From positions 35,759,769 through 35,823,768 of the forward strand of contig JAVLUZ010000154.1 of the NCBI GenBank assembly GCA_036768485.1: a DNA stretch of 64,000 nucleotides, read 5' to 3'. Below the pieces are notes generated by a model. It saw only the letters and a list, made by a program, of their open reading frames with translations. It was not told the origin of the DNA and did no database searches. Below are positions 23,781 through 37,489 of this stretch, piece after piece. The position numbers and the translations under genes are program-made. Position 1 is the first letter of the stretch. Each line of letters starts with the position of its first letter. The stretch comes from Mermis nigrescens (lineage: Eukaryota > Nematoda > Enoplea > Mermithida > Mermithidae).

Positions 23781-24107
23781 CATAAATGTACAGCATGGAA
23801 ATTCTGGGCGGTCAGGCTAGAAAAATTTTAAAAAGTGCTTTTTGGGCTAAAAACGATCGTACACGTCAAAAAACTTTTTTTACGTTTCGGGCAATGCCCA
23901 GAGCATAAAAACACATAAAAATTTGGAAAACTCTTGACAACACACTCGAAAATCAAAGGAAATATAGTGAAAAATGTGTACACGGCGCGAAGCGCCGAAA
24001 ATTCGAGACTTATTAGCCTAAAATGAAATGAACTAAAAAGGCTTGAAAGGCATACTTTTTACAATTTTTACTAAATTCGACAATTCTGAGGGGGGTCGAT
24101 GCCATGT
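23781..24107 (-). mobile_element. MITE-C-related repeat, reversed, with a MITE-B-like end
   Basis: The left terminus CATAAATGTACAGCATGG resembles the MITE-B start, while the interior read in reverse has MITE-C landmarks: GGCGCGAAGCGCCGAAAATTCGAG and the AAAAAGGCTTGAAAGGCAT segment. The right end, GGGGGTCGATGCCATG, is G-rich. No duplication was found. It looks like an end-swapped relative of C. Confidence 0.5.
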
Positions 24108-24129
24108 TGCGGGAGTTTAGTAGTAGCCA

Positions 24130-24545
24130 GTCTGTGGGAGTCAACGGCCCAAACCTCCCCAAGAACACGATGGTTTGAAACCCCGAGAATCCGACAGATT
24201 TACAGAACTATATTTTTGGCGTATTTTTTGGAATTTTTGCCACGACGAGCACTTTTTATTTGAATTTTTTGGACCCTTCCAAGAATTTAGCTGTTGCCAA
24301 ATATGATCGGATTTTTTTGCGAAAAATGGGCTCAAAAATTGAGATAAACATGAAAATAGCATAAAAACTGCCTTTATTGAAAGGTTCTAGTCAATTTTAA
24401 GCATTTTTGCCAAAAAACGTCATTTTTATCTATTTTTGACTTAAATTTGGTCTTGTTTTTTTTCCAGAAAAATTTCCCTGCTATCCTTTTTTGGATCTAG
24501 GCTGAAAACTCTTACCCCTCCCCAACGTGCATCCTGGTCCAGCAG
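24130..24545. repeat. Possible repeat with C-rich ends
   Basis: The stretch starts with GGGAGTCAACGGCCCAAACCTCCCC and ends CTTACCCCTCCCCAACGTGCAT, with long A/T-rich intervening sequence of the kind seen inside the MITEs. No second copy or duplication was identified in the window, so this is tentative. Confidence 0.3.
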
Positions 24546-25142
24546 AGATAAGATTACGGAAGATCAGTCATGGAAAGAACTGGTTTTTAACTTTATCGAG
24601 CCAATATAGTCTAAGGGCCAAAAATTAAAATAATTCGGAATTTACTTGTGCTCGGAATTGATAGAAATTACATTAATATAACATTGAGGAAATCATATAG
24701 TTTTTGTCTTCCATTCTAGTCTATTTTTAGGTACCATAGTCACACGTAAGCTTGTTGTGAAGTCTCAATCAACGGATTCTAAATTAAAATAATCTAATCC
24801 TCTTTATTTTTCTTCGATATTAATAGTAAGTAAGTAAGCGCCATTTAATTTTTATAGCATCTCAGATTAATTAACCGTATTTTTCATATTAAAAGCGTTT
24901 AGCCGCAACATATTGCCGATGCCTCAGAATATTTGAAAACATATTATTCGCATAATAAACCCGAGATATCAAATATTATGTAGGTTCTTCGTGATGCTGA
25001 CATGCAAATAAATATAAATTTTTTTGCGTATTCTCTACGAGCCCTATCAATAGTATTCATATATTGATTATTTATTGAATCATTTACTTGAAAACTCGTA
25101 TTACGGCATGTCCTGTGTTTGACGTAATGCGAATAAGTGGTG
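24546..25142. other. AT-rich sequence, nothing recognised
   Basis: No supported feature. Confidence 0.45.
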
Positions 25143-25150
25143 GTTAGAGC

Positions 25151-25354
25151 CAGTGGCGGATCCAGGATTATCCTAAGGGGAGGAGGGCGGTACCCCTAAG
25201 GGGGGGGCGGAACTCTGACTTGGGCGGAAAAATTAGACGTTTTAACCCGAAAATTGCTGAAAATCGCTCAAAAATCCTTTATTTTGCGCACTATTGTGGG
25301 CCAATGGGGGAGCGGCCGCCCCCCACCCCCCGCCCCCCCCTAAATCCGCCCCTG
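25151..25354. mobile_element. MITE-D, short complete copy with perfect 8-bp target-site duplication
   Basis: The 204-bp element has ends CAGTGGCGGATCCAGG and (reverse complement) CAGGGGCGGATTTA, sharing CAG.GGCGGAT. The octamer GTTAGAGC is identical on both sides (25143-25150 and 25355-25362). G-runs near the left end mirror C-runs near the right end. This CAGNGGCGGAT type of terminus is familiar from hAT-like MITEs of many invertebrates (general knowledge, not checked here). Confidence 0.92.
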
Positions 25355-25362
25355 GTTAGAGC

Positions 25363-27503
25363 GAAACCTAAAATCTGATTAAATTCAAATTTTCCGAGTT
25401 TCGAAAATTGAAAAACCGAATTTTTCGAGTTCAATCATCAACCTTTATCCGTTAACATCAAGAATTGCAAAAAACAGATTTATAGAGAAACTGACGGAAG
25501 GTATGTTTGAAGGTTAGCTAGGGATAAAGGGGTCAAATGCTAAAGTGCATCATGTAATGATTGTAAGATCTGTAATGTTCTGATTGAGAAAAAGCGAATT
25601 TTCTCGTACTTTTTCGAACAAAGATTCAGATAAGCAAATGTCGCAAAAAAAGATTAGGCTGCCGTAATTTCAATCCATTCTGTAACTTAATTTGAATATT
25701 TCCGAGTATTGCTTGCCAGAACTAGATATTATTAATCTTATAAAAGCATCCATTGTAAAAAAAGCTCAGAAACGCATTTAAAATTGTTCAAAGTTTGCGC
25801 AAACATTTATCATTCTGTGGTTCTGATAATTTATGGTTTTTATTTAAAGAGTGAAGACTACTAAATCTGTTCGTGAAAAAGCATCGCTTTGGAATAAATC
25901 AATCTTTGCGAATAATCGTTTTGACTCAAGAAATTGTTAGCTTAATATACAACGAAATAACGACCATTAGACTAGTAGTAATCGCATTTTATTACTAACT
26001 TTTCTGCTCAACTTCCATAAAAAATTTTACTCCTATTACTTAGGATCAGTTCGGTAAATAAATCATTTTCATAAACTTGGTTAAGAGGTAAAAGATTCTG
26101 GAGCAGGATTTCAAGTGATAAAATCTTGAGCATAAAAATATCATAGTAAATGACCTTAATTCAGCACGCTCACATGCATAACTTCAGAAATCAAATTAAG
26201 TCACCAGACCGAAATTCTGGGTAGGTCCTTGGTCCATTATAAAATGCCACTTCATGCATGAAAGCATTACTGTAGCTATCTTTCAGTGCATATTTTTAGT
26301 CAGTAAACGCTTTTAACAATCAGCGGCAAGACATTAATTTTTGAAATGGGACAAACTGCAGTTTGCAAATTCGCAAATTTATATTCTATATTTATATTTA
26401 TTTATACGTGCAGTGTGCGATAATCATCCTTAAATTATTCCATGAAAAGTTCCCTTTGATAGAAAAAATTTCCAAATAAAGTTACTTTTCAATTGATTAT
26501 GGATGCGATTTGACCTATGATTGTTGCAAACGTATTATTGAAAAGCAATTGTACATAATCTAATCTTTGACGTTAGGGATTTCAGCAGAAATATTTGATT
26601 GTTATAAACTGTAGACAACGCATCGTGGCACCAACGGAAAGATTTTTCAAATATTTATTTTAAGTTTAACTGAAAAACATAGAAAAATCAGTGAATTTTA
26701 TAAGCGGAATAATAGAAATGAGCGCTTGCACTTGAAAAAATCATGAATTAAATACCTATATACACTACTTTCTAAAAACGTATAATTCTAATAAATTATG
26801 TGAGCATAAAGTAAAAAATTCACAGACATAATATGCAAATAATGAATACGTCAAGAAAAGATAAGAGCATACATGTAACAGGGAGCATGGGAGATTTCCC
26901 CCACCCAAAACTGGCCGTCATCTCCCATCCTCCCTAAGTCAATGAACCGATTAATAACAAAATTAAGGATTCTCCAAAGAAAGAATAAGGCACAAAAACT
27001 TCAGACATAGCGCCATTTTGCGTTGCCAGTCGTTTTAGCCCTAAATACAACTCAGGAATCGCTAAAAAATACAAAATTTATGCGGTTACCGCAAAATTTA
27101 ATAAATAAAGAATAAAAACCCCATTCTGAAATGATTTTTCGCGCCCTAAACGATCTAAAAAATAAAATAAAGGCAGGTAAAATAGTAAAAGGGATGGTCA
27201 GTGTCCCATCGTAAATTTAGAAAAAAACCAATTGTTATTATTCTACAATTTTATGATCACCCGGCACCCACGCTTAAGCAACTCTAGTGAAGCCAATGAG
27301 TGCGAGAGATTAGCTGAATCTTACCAATATTGTCTAGGCTCAGGATATTGTATTTGTTAAAGATTATCCAATTCATCTAACACGAGTATAAGAAGACATG
27401 CTCGAGTATGAAATAATAACAATTTATCATATTACGTATGCTGAAACTGAGTACAGAACCGTTTCTTTATCTTTTGTGCTTGCAATCAATAGGAGAATGT
27501 ACA
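25363..27503. other. AT-rich sequence, one possible unbounded repeat
   Basis: No supported gene. Near 26880-26935 a GGGAGATTTCCCCCACCC...CTCCCATCCTCCC segment looks like the C-rich end of another MITE, but neither a partner end nor a duplication was found. Confidence 0.4.
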
Positions 27504-27749
27504 AAATTAAAAACACACAAATATCGACAAAACTTACAGTCTGTTTCACGTACATAACTTCGTGCATAAAATTTCTGGGATTCTCATCGACAGTAGGCCG
27601 AGAGCTAACGATAATTATATATCAGATCAATGCTTTAATCGCCAATCTGTCAGCTTATTGTCGGAAATGGCTTGTAAAATTTAAGACCAAACGTTGTAAA
27701 GCAGTCCATAAGTAATTTTAGAAAACTAAAAATACACAAATATCGACAA
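27504..27749. repeat. 27-bp direct repeats flanking MITE-G copy 1
   Basis: The AAA.TAAAAA.ACACAAATATCGACAA sequence is present at 27504-27530 and again at 27723-27749 with two mismatches. The repeats sit a few bases outside the MITE on either side. They are far longer than a TA duplication and so need another explanation (prior tandem duplication or break repair). Confidence 0.75.
27537..27708 (+). mobile_element. TA-flanked mariner-like MITE (MITE-G), copy 1
   Basis: The ends are TA-CAGTCTGTTTCAC and, at the right, GCAGTCCA-TA, an imperfect inverted pair flanked by TA (27535-27536 and 27709-27710). The interior (CATCGACAGTAGGCCGAGAGC, GATAATTATATATCAGATC, ATCTGTCAGCTTATTGTCGG) is the reverse complement of the interior at 38758-38922, so it is a second copy in opposite orientation. 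TA flanks fit Tc1/mariner-type targeting. The 105-codon frame crossing it is incidental. Confidence 0.8.
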
Positions 27750-29392
27750 GAAGTAAGTTCAAAACAACAGCATATGCGTGCGCAGTACGAGTATAAGAGT
27801 AAAAATAAGAGCGCGTATGTAAATATGTAAAAAATGATATAGCGATGTAAACAAATATGCAATATGCGCTAAAAAGTGCAGAAAGGCACGAAATCTCGAA
27901 TCGAGTATCACATTTAGTTTGTTAAAAATTGATAGACGCGCGCAACATCCGTTCATCGAAATATTATAATGTCATTCGATTGATTATTACTCGAAATTGA
28001 GCAGAAACCTAGTTGGCAAGCTTGGCACAAGTGTTTCGCATGATGCGATCTGGGTTTTCCAGCTCTGCGGTGCCTTTCGTAAGCTGGCTGTATAAATCCA
28101 TAGTAAGTCTGACCAACTTTGTAAAAAATATTCTTCAGTACCTCAAAAACAAAGTCATTTTTTTGACATACCTATTTACTTTGGCAGTAAACTTCAAGGC
28201 TGATTTAGAGGGGGCTGGGGAATGGCCTGACCCCTGTCGTCAAAAAACAGTTGGGCGCAATAGAAAATAAGGAGAATTTTTTGATGATTTTAGCCATGCT
28301 TATTATAATTTTTCAAAAATTCATTTCGGCGCTTCGTTCTGGCTGTACTCATTAAACTGACTTTCTTGGCACTCTGAAAACCTTTATTTTTAAGTCAGAA
28401 AAGCGATTTATGTGTAGGAAAAAGAATTTTGAAGTCCTTACAATGAGTTTTGGAGTTTTTTCGAGCGCATTTTGCCGATTCTCGGCGCCTCATTTTGCGC
28501 GTTTTCGAGCAAACTTTAGAAAATTTTAACTTTCCGGATCACAAATGATTTTGTCTATCAAGATACGGCTAAATAGTGCCACTTTAAGCATAATGGATAA
28601 ATTTTTTGGATAGTTCTTGACACTATTAGGGAAATTTAGGGTTCCTCCGCCCTGTCAGAAAATCCTAGATCCACCACTTAAATAAGCCGTATTTAGGAAT
28701 CATTCTATTGCACAAAATAAAGATTCCTCTGTACTGACTTACCTTCGAATTATGCTTTAACTTTGTCGATTACTTAGGTCATTTTGTCTTTATTTCACAC
28801 TTCGATTGAGTCAGTTTCTCACCGTTTTGTAATTTTTCAATCGATTTTAAAATTTAATGCGTCATGTTTTTCTGGAATTTTTCATATTGTGATGTAAAAT
28901 TTTTATTATTATTTAAATCTAAACTACCTAATAATCATTGCTGAAAACCATCGACAATATGCTTATTAATATTGATTTATTGTGTTACTGACTGTATTCA
29001 GGCCAACAATGCCAATATCTTGAATACAAGCTGTTATTGAAAAACAATCTGTTTTAAGTTAAAAAAGCGTTAATCGCTGTTTTCTTACTTTCACAACTTC
29101 TTCCGGGTACCACAATGGATACTCGAATCGATTCTCGTTACATTTTTGGCATTTTTGACCGAGTAACTTGAATAGAACAGTCCCTGTTCCGTACACAGTT
29201 AGGTTATACCAAAAATAAACGCATCCTTTCATTGACGTCCATCCTTGACCACATTTCTGTGCAAAAATTGAAGTTGTTAAACAATAAAATTGTGAAGAGA
29301 AAATTTAATCAGGACGTATTTTTTAAATTTTCATCTGATTTTTTTAACTTTGGTACAAATACTACAATGTTTCCTGTTATACAAATAGGCAG
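27750..29392. other. AT-rich sequence with one MITE-D-like end
   Basis: At 28640-28679 the sequence GAAAATCCTAGATCCACCACTT repeats the right end of the 509-bp MITE-D copy, and a CTGATTTAGAGGGGGCTGGGG segment at about 28200 could be the left end, giving a possible element of about 480 bp. No duplication supports it. No gene was seen. Confidence 0.4.
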
Positions 29393-29612
29393 GGGCGTAC
29401 GCAGGATTTTTAAGGAGGGCGGTCCGAAAATTAGTGTCTCTATATTTTGAATGTTTATGGCGGTAGACAAAATGAAGTGCCAGCCTTTGGGAAATAACGA
29501 TCGTCGAAAATTTCGAGATTTTTTCGATAAGCCAATTTTCATTATTTTTCCATGCAATATCTTACCTTTCCAAAATTATTTTTGGATTAGGGCGCCCCTC
29601 CTGCGTCGCCCA
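29393..29612. mobile_element. MITE with CAGGGGCGTACGCAGG ends (D-like)
   Basis: The left end CAGGGGCGTACGCAGGATTTTTAAGG pairs with the right end ...GCGCCCCTCCTGCGTCGCCCATG, whose reverse complement is CATGGGCGACGCAGGAGG. It is about 220 bp and non-coding. The flanking octamers do not match, so boundaries may be off or the duplication decayed. Confidence 0.6.
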
Positions 29613-29673
29613 TGCGTATATGTATACATGTATAAATATTTTAGAGCTACACATCTATAATATCAATTTCGAG

Positions 29674-31808
<2,135 letters not shown>

Positions 31809-31816
31809 GTCACGTA

Positions 31817-31998
31817 CATACATGAATAGCAAGGAAATTCTTGGAGGGTCTGGTCTCATTCGGTGAAATCGTCAAAAATAGCCCAAAATGTTACTAAAAA
31901 TAGAATTCTGGGGGTCTACACAGTAATCTGAGGGGGTTTTCAACTTCTGAGGTTGCAAAACCCCTTCCTAAACTCATCCTCCCCCACGCCCATGTATG
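31817..31998 (-). mobile_element. MITE-E/A-like element with TIR CATACATG and 8-bp target-site duplication
   Basis: The left end is CATACATGAATAGC and the right end reverse-complements to CATACATGGGCGTGGGGG, with the first 8 bases identical. The flanks GTCACGTA (31809-31816) and ATCACGTA (31999-32006) match at 7 of 8. The 182-bp interior has CAAAAATAGCCCAAAATG and GAATTCTGGGGGTC landmarks shared with other MITEs. The orientation is chosen so that CATGGGCGTG is the start. Confidence 0.85.
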
Positions 31999-32006
31999 AT
32001 CACGTA

Positions 32007-32397
32007 GTCAAACGACATTATCACTATCGTGATTTCTAGTTTTGAATATTTTTCCTAGCGGTAGAAAATTGCAATTTTTCAGAATTCGCTTTATACTAGA
32101 GCTTAGCTCTGAGCATGATAAAAAAATTCAGATTCAAAGCACTGCATTCCAATTTGATAAAGCCTCGAAATATGGTTTTATACATGCGGTTTTGTGGTAC
32201 AAATTAGTCTCAATTACAAATACTGAACACTCCAAATTTTAAGATTCGCAAATAATTTATTTGTGCAGTAAAAGCGAAGACTAGCTAAAATGCGCCGATT
32301 TCTCATTTAGGTAATAAGAGATGTTTTATCTTAAAAACAGTGGAATTTTTTGGGAAAGTAGTTATATTCAGACAGCAGCCATTTAAAAGTGCATCAA
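32007..32397. other. AT-rich sequence, nothing recognised
   Basis: A 66-codon plus-strand frame (32042-32242) shows no domain. No repeats. Confidence 0.4.
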
Positions 32398-32627
32398 TTA
32401 ATAAAACGATTTAAAAAAATTCGTTAGCACAATGAAGGTGTAGGAGTCAATTACATTGCATAAATATCGCACTTTTGCCGAATCTTTGGTCTCGTACCAA
32501 ACGCCACAAGGAGGCATATTTGATATAAGGGGATACAGGTGCCACGAGTCAGCATAAACTCCAAATAGATGACCGAATTCAGTGTGCCATAGAGCCTCCA
32601 TGTCAACGTTTATGAGCAGATTCATAG
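32398..32627 (-). CDS. Possible orphan exon, unidentified product
   Basis: The minus-strand frame from ATG 32625 to a TAA at 32398 has 75 codons and is visibly richer in G/C and in W, C, D, H and P residues than the surrounding AT-driven frames (it includes WHTEFGHLFGVYADSWHLYP and PPCGVWYETKDS). A TATAG acceptor-like sequence lies two bases before the ATG, but its pyrimidine tract is weak and no good donor was found. The frame is also open about nine codons upstream of the ATG. No family was recognised. It may be an exon, a pseudogene fragment or chance. Confidence 0.28.
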
Positions 32628-32639
32628 CTATACCAACAA

Positions 32640-33599
32640 CTCCAATTGATTTAAATTAGCGTCATAAATTAGATTCCAGCATAGGCCACTGAATCTGTAA
32701 AGCGTTTGATTACGGATCACGCTTATTTCTACAAGAAAAGGTTTCTTTGAAATATACACTTACTAAAGTGGAATAATCCAAAAAGCATATCTGAATAGGG
32801 TTTGCTTTATAAAAAATGAATGTACTTTTATACTGCGTTTCAAATTTTTATTCAAATTTCACTAAATTTTTCCACTCGCTTTAACCACCAGACTTGCGAA
32901 ACATTTTTAATTTACATCAAGAGACAAAATAATGCACTTTGAAGCTAACGCGCGGGAGTAGACTTGGGATTGGTTACTGTAGGCCGTAAACATTTGAAAT
33001 ATGAATCGCACAACTTCAAGCGAGACCAAAAAGAAGACTCACGAACAAAAATAACTTTTTAGCTTTTCAGTGAAGAATAGCTTAGGGAAAAGAAATTAGG
33101 GAAATTAGAATCAGAGAAATAAAATCTGAGTCATCGATCTTGTATGAATTTAATCGCGTCTGCAAAGAACCAAAGAACCAATAATCCTATTCTTTAACGG
33201 TGGTATGAGATTTTTTCGGAAAAATCCTAAAATGTGCTTGACCTAAAGAAGCATATAGAATCCCTAGAACACGATTTATTCAATATTACGTTGAAAAATA
33301 CTGCTTTTGAGTATAAAAGTAGTACACGGCGCAATGCGTCGAAATTCGAGAATTCGGATTGATGGATAATTAATTTTTGTACAAAGGATTCCTGTTTTAG
33401 ATCGCTATTTTGTTTCTGCATGCTGATGAAGCGTTTTTCAATTATAGATGAACAACAGGCTAATTCGCGTACATTTATTCTTCCTTTAGCAAAATCATAA
33501 TTTTGGTTCCCAGAACATTTTAAAGCGTTTAATTAGTATATATAGTTACTTTAAAAATATGCGGGACGTGTTTTATGCTGTACGGTTATATGTATACAA
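32640..33599. other. AT-rich sequence, nothing recognised
   Basis: The short segment ACACGGCGCAATGCGTCGAAATTCGAG near 33325 resembles the MITE-C interior, a possible small relic. No gene. Confidence 0.4.
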
Positions 33600-33841
33600 G
33601 CCCGTATCCAGGATTCAAAATGGCCTTAAAAATGGTGGTATGGCGGGAAAACAAAATTTTTCAATGTTTCTCATTGAGAACTATCCATTGGCATCTAAAA
33701 ATTGCGAAAAAACCAAAAAAATTTAAAAATATTATTCTGGGGGGGTATTTCGGTTTCTGAGGGAGGGGGTATTTTGGTTTCTGCGGGGGGATTTTGGTTT
33801 GCGGAAGAATGTATACCCCCGAACCCCCACGCCCATGTGTG
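33600..33841 (-). mobile_element. MITE-A, reversed, one end truncated
   Basis: Read on the minus strand the start CACACATGGGCGTGGGGGTTC is intact. The interior carries the usual GGTTTCTGAGGGAGG, TTGGCATCTAAAAATTGCG and ATGGCCTTAAAAATGGTGGTATGGCG blocks. The G-rich GGTTTCTG.GGGGG unit appears two or three times in tandem. The other end stops at about 33600 without the expected CATAGGTGGGCGGC, so no duplication can be read. Confidence 0.75.
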
Positions 33842-36674
33842 ATAAGGTCACGAACCTTGTTGGCTTCTGAGCTCTGAGTAACGTTGCAAACGTGTACTGA
33901 TTGATAAATCTAGATGACTCAAAAGCTACGCTCCAATGAGGTCGAATAATATAATATGGAATTACACAAGATAATACAAATAATATAATACCAAATTCCA
34001 TAAAGAGAACATGGCGAGACGAACTATTCATCAGAATGAATTAGACATGCAATTATGCATTCCTAGCACGCAGCATGATTCGCTCAAAACTTGTGCTTTT
34101 GCAAATTTTTACTGTTCACTCTCTAAACAGCCATTATAGCATCCGACACCAAACTTATAATATTGAAATGGTGATTAAGAAACTCCTTTTTCAAGCAATA
34201 ACCGAATGCGTCACAGACGGGATACTAAAAATTTCACAAAACTAATTTCATTACAATAGGAACTGGACGAAATAAAGTTGAAAATCGGCTTAAAAATGGA
34301 TTACGTGACGACTAAAGAGGCGCAACTTTGTTGTCCTCCATTTCAATTTTGGTTTGGTTAGTGAGCCGTGTATAAGATTGACTTTTTTGAGGCAGAAAAT
34401 TCCTAATGCAGACTAACATGTGTTATTCATATATATGTTTGAAATTCGCTCCCTATTTCTGGCAATAAGTCAACGAAAACGAATTTTCTGGAGAAAAAAC
34501 TTTGCTTACACAGCGTTACATACATAGGTAACGGACATCAGAGAACATAAAGGCCTCACCTTCTCAGGCTCAGCTCGTTAATTTTTGATGCCTACCGAAG
34601 AGAGGATTTCCGTTCGAATATTATTTTTATCTTGTCAGCTCAATGCGCTTTTTTACTGGTCCTGCATTGCCATATTTCTAACCAAAAGACGACTGATATT
34701 TTCGACAGCAATCTGTTAAGCTTTTTTCCTGATTTTATTTTTCCTTTGAATTCAATTCTAAACTTAGCTGAATCGAATGGTTCTGAAACCTTTTTGTCTC
34801 ATTAAATCATAAATTCCGTGATACAGACGCTGAATTCTCAGAAAGCAAGCCCTCGAAATAAGCTTCTATGAAATTAGTATGTAATGTACATACATAGGTA
34901 TGAACATATAGTTTGTGTCAAGTGGGTCTGTATTTTCCGGTTGAGAAATTTTAGTTATTTATCATTATTATTTCGTTTCCCTTCTTAATTGAATAGAACG
35001 CGGAATTAATCTCTTGTGAAAAAATTATCGAATGGAATGTGAAAATAGTAAAAAGACAAAACCAAGAAATTCCTATAGGTGCATACATACATTGATTTGT
35101 TAGATTATCAACTTAAAATGAATATTATATGTAAAATAAATATACTTATTTATATAACACATTTTTTATTGTGGAATATATCTTTTAATATATAATAGAT
35201 GTGTACTTATTTTAGTATATCCATATTTTTCATCATTCGTTCAATTATGATTTTACACCATAAGCTAAGATTTTGGAAGCATTGGACAATAGACTATAAG
35301 TCTTGCACGATAAGATAAAAATAAGGCGAAATAACAATAGAGTTTTAAGATTTCAATAAAAAGTCTAAATAAGTATAACATTTGTATGAAGAAACATTTA
35401 AGAAAAAGATAAGCGTTTGTGAAAATGCAGCAGATACATCGAAGTATCGAATGGCTACGCGGCGGATATAAAGATACAAACAAACTTAACGCAACTTCTG
35501 GAACTCAATTTGCATTTAAATAATGTATTATTCTTTCCGCGTATAAACTTTTTCTACAGTAAGCGTACGTAGTAGGCGGCAAGATCATAGAATAATAAGA
35601 CTTTAAAGCCTATTACGAAATCGGCGTCTCGACCAAATGCAATTTTTTTGCGAAAACGTTTTGATAGCCAAACGTTTAGCGCAATGAAAATGCCATTGAA
35701 TAAGTAGGTCGCATGTTCGGATTTTTTAATATCAAAATTTAATCAAAACTTTGCTTACACAGCGCGATGCTTCTGCAAGTCTCACCTTTATGGCGTTTAA
35801 GCTTTTCAAACGATTAATGCCGGCAGATTCTGCTATGCGCGAGTTAGCTGCTTGATGTTTTTTTTAAATTCCAAATTGACCAATAATTAATTCTGGAAAT
35901 TTCAAAGAAAAGCAATTTGCCATCCACGGTAACAACATTTGACGATTTCAAATTAACTTAGTCTGGCTGAGCGGGCACACTTTCTATATATTGTAGGCAC
36001 TTACTACAAACCTACGAATATAAGAAGCTAGTCAAAAGTTGCGTAGCACAATCAATGTATTCTCATTATTCTCTTTAGTTTTGCACCGGTGCTTTTCACA
36101 GTAAATCACTGTTCTGTCTGACTCTTCTTGCCTAGGAAAATATTTTAGAAAAAACGCTAATTTCGATTTTTTTTATATTAACATTAATGCCAGAGGGTTT
36201 AAACCGCATTTTATACTTCAGCACAGAATTCTCTGCCAAAAATTTTCAAAGAATGTATTACCGAAAAGTGCTGTTTAAAAATTAAGGAAGGTTAACATTT
36301 ACCAACGCTAAATGCAGTAAAACATTTATATATTAGTATATAATCTCAAAAATGCAGCCAAAAACAAAATGAAGGCATGTCAGAAAAAGTCAAAATTATG
36401 CTCTTAACTAATTTGAAACGGAAAATGGGATTTCCATAGGGAAAAATGACTAACCCAACGTTTCGAAAACAGAAAAATTAGTTACAAGCGCAAAATCAGT
36501 AAATTTTGGAGTTCCCCGTGGATTGTTTAGCAGCAGATTTGAAAAGCATTTGGATTTTTGGAATTTGGGGAATAGAAAGCGGAGCTACTCCGCGAATGCA
36601 CGTCAAAAAAAATACACCACGTACTTCGGCAGACGATAACGCTTAACTCGAACAAAAAGTTATATGGCTTTTGT
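33842..36674. other. AT-rich sequence, nothing recognised
   Basis: Only short frames without domain features (for example 35265-35483, minus strand). No bounded repeats or tandem arrays were seen. Confidence 0.45.
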
Positions 36675-36847
36675 CCGTTTTGACTGAATGATTGTTGGCG
36701 TTGCACTTTTGAAAAAAATGTTCAGTATTTATCCGTTTTTGACCTTCATTTTGCCTTATTTTCCGCACAAAATTTTCTATTTTTTCCATTCTAGGGTGAG
36801 GCAAGATCCCCCTTACCCCCAAACTCCCCACCCCACGTCCATGTGTG
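36675..36847 (+). mobile_element. MITE-B, 3' half (truncated)
   Basis: It begins within the element at GCACTTTTGAAAAAAATGTTCAG, runs through TTTTTGACCTTCATTTTGCC and CCATTCTAGGGTGAGGCAAGATCCCC, and ends CGTCCATGTGTG. It is followed after exactly 8 bases by a second B copy. Confidence 0.7.
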
Positions 36848-36855
36848 GACATTAC

Positions 36856-37100
36856 CATAGATGCGCAGATGGCCGGTCTGAGAGAGGGATCAGCAAGAGC
36901 CTTTTCGAGTCAAAATCGCCTAAAATACTGTTATAAATGGTATAGTGTACCACGATTCACTATCATTTTCAGACACTTTAGCACAAAAATTTATGATCTT
37001 TCTCTATTTTTGGCATTTATTTTGCATTATTTTTCAGAAAAATATATACAATTTTTCATTATAAGGTCTAGAGACCAACCCAATTATGTATGTGCGTTTG
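36856..37100 (+). mobile_element. MITE-B, complete copy in tandem, degenerate 8-bp target-site duplication
   Basis: It starts CATAGATGCGCAGATGGCCGGTCTG and ends TATGTGCGTTTG. The octamers GACATTAC (36848-36855) and GGCATAAC (37101-37108) match at 6 of 8. The element inserted immediately beside the older B fragment. Confidence 0.75.
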
Positions 37101-37108
37101 GGCATAAC

Positions 37109-37480
37109 TCTGAACCCTAATTGAAGTTTTTGAACGAAAAATAACTAATTTTGTTTTTGAATAAACCTTAAAAATGTTATTTCATTAGAAATTATTTTAG
37201 TATCGCACGCTTTATAAGCCTGACATTGACTCATACATCCTCAATATACACAAAATTTAAGCTTGATCTTGATCCAAGCTCTGGTTAATGAATTATTTGA
37301 AAAAATAATGAAATCAATCAATAAATTTTGCTGGAAAGTCTTTTCAAGGACTGGTCTGCTCTCTTAAGCCTTATTTACACTTTGCAATGGTTCTACTTTC
37401 TTATTCGTCGATATGAGTGTCATCAGGGATGACTCTAACATGTTCGTAACAGAAGAAAAATTTTCTTCAAATGCAAAAAA
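37109..37480. other. AT-rich sequence, nothing recognised
   Basis: No supported feature. Confidence 0.4.
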
Positions 37481-37489
37481 TTGGTAAAA

